Shown in pieces: positions 12,337 through 12,432 of a stretch of 12,432 bases of DNA (position 1 is its first letter; every line of letters starts with the position of its first letter). A program made the position numbers and the translations under genes. The notes beneath the pieces were generated by a model, which was given only the letters and a program-made list of their open reading frames with translations, made no database searches and had not been told where the DNA came from. This stretch comes from Thermodesulfovibrionia bacterium (GTDB lineage Bacteria; Nitrospirota; Thermodesulfovibrionia; UBA6902), in assembly GCA_947258735.1 (NCBI GenBank), contig CAMYJJ010000068.1:1-12432 (forward strand), read 5' to 3'.

Positions 12337-12432
12337 CTACCAGCAATGTCCGCTCCCTCCTCCTCCCATAACTGTTCTGGGGGCCTTTTCCCTGATTTTA
12401 TCTTCGAGTGCAAAAATCTCTTTTTCAAGTCC
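12337..12432 (-). CDS. C-terminal fragment of an unidentified gene
   Basis: An open frame enters from the right edge and ends at TAG 12337-12339, giving 31 residues: a charged helical part (LEKEIFALEDKIREK) followed by a glycine-rich tail ending GGGGSGHCW. The stop is followed by a clear intrinsic terminator, which supports a real gene end. The helix plus Gly-rich His/Cys tail recalls DUF5320-like small proteins, but this is too short to identify. Confidence 0.65.
   Translation of the reverse strand, partial: GLEKEIFALEDKIREKAPRTVMGGGGSGHCW

Overview
The window carries ordinary chromosomal genes of a Gram-negative bacterium with moderate, slightly AT-leaning base composition. Evidence for a Gram-negative envelope is one lipobox signal peptide and two exported zinc-peptidase-family proteins. 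The gene set (MoxR ATPase, HDOD protein, kinase plus Usp pair, tandem M16 peptidases) and the many GTCATTCC-type palindromes and short tandem repeats between genes would fit Nitrospirota or a deltaproteobacterial lineage. I cannot fix the phylum from the sequence alone.

Layout. The left edge holds the N-terminal two thirds of a MoxR-type AAA+ ATPase (minus). Next comes a minus-strand pair, an atypical protein-kinase-fold protein followed 21 bp later by a UspA-type universal stress protein. A minus-strand lipoprotein follows, built from eight and a partial copies of a 27-residue unit that joins a calcium-loop-like DxDxDGxxD motif to a YD-type motif. A small antitoxin-like gene (minus) has no recognisable toxin, only short ORFs where a toxin would be expected. 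On the plus strand come an HDOD signalling protein, then trpC and argB, biosynthetic genes for tryptophan and arginine that stand alone rather than in their classical operons. After a repeat-rich gap there is a small exported protein, then a two-gene unit (137-aa uncharacterised protein and 62-aa cysteine-rich protein) preceded by a perfect TGTGA-N6-TCACA site and closed by a clear intrinsic terminator. The right third is a minus-strand tandem of M16 peptidases, one with the HxxEH zinc site and one with that site replaced by SxxAS, as expected for a heterodimeric M16B enzyme. The right edge holds the C-terminus of another minus-strand gene with its own terminator.

How parts work together. Kinase and Usp are probably co-transcribed and may form a stress or signalling unit. 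The two M16 proteins probably form one periplasmic protease. trpC has a near-consensus promoter and a leader of about 128 nt containing a strong hairpin but no evident ribosome-binding site at its start.

The most distinctive non-coding feature is a set of six unrelated short tandem arrays with periods of 6 to 8 bp in the intergenic spaces between 3698 and 7916, plus dispersed palindromic elements. I see no defence system, CRISPR array, transposase or RNA gene. Nothing here is firm proof of a new system. The best leads are the hybrid-repeat lipoprotein, the atypical kinase and Usp pair, the CRP-site-controlled small operon and the heptamer arrays.
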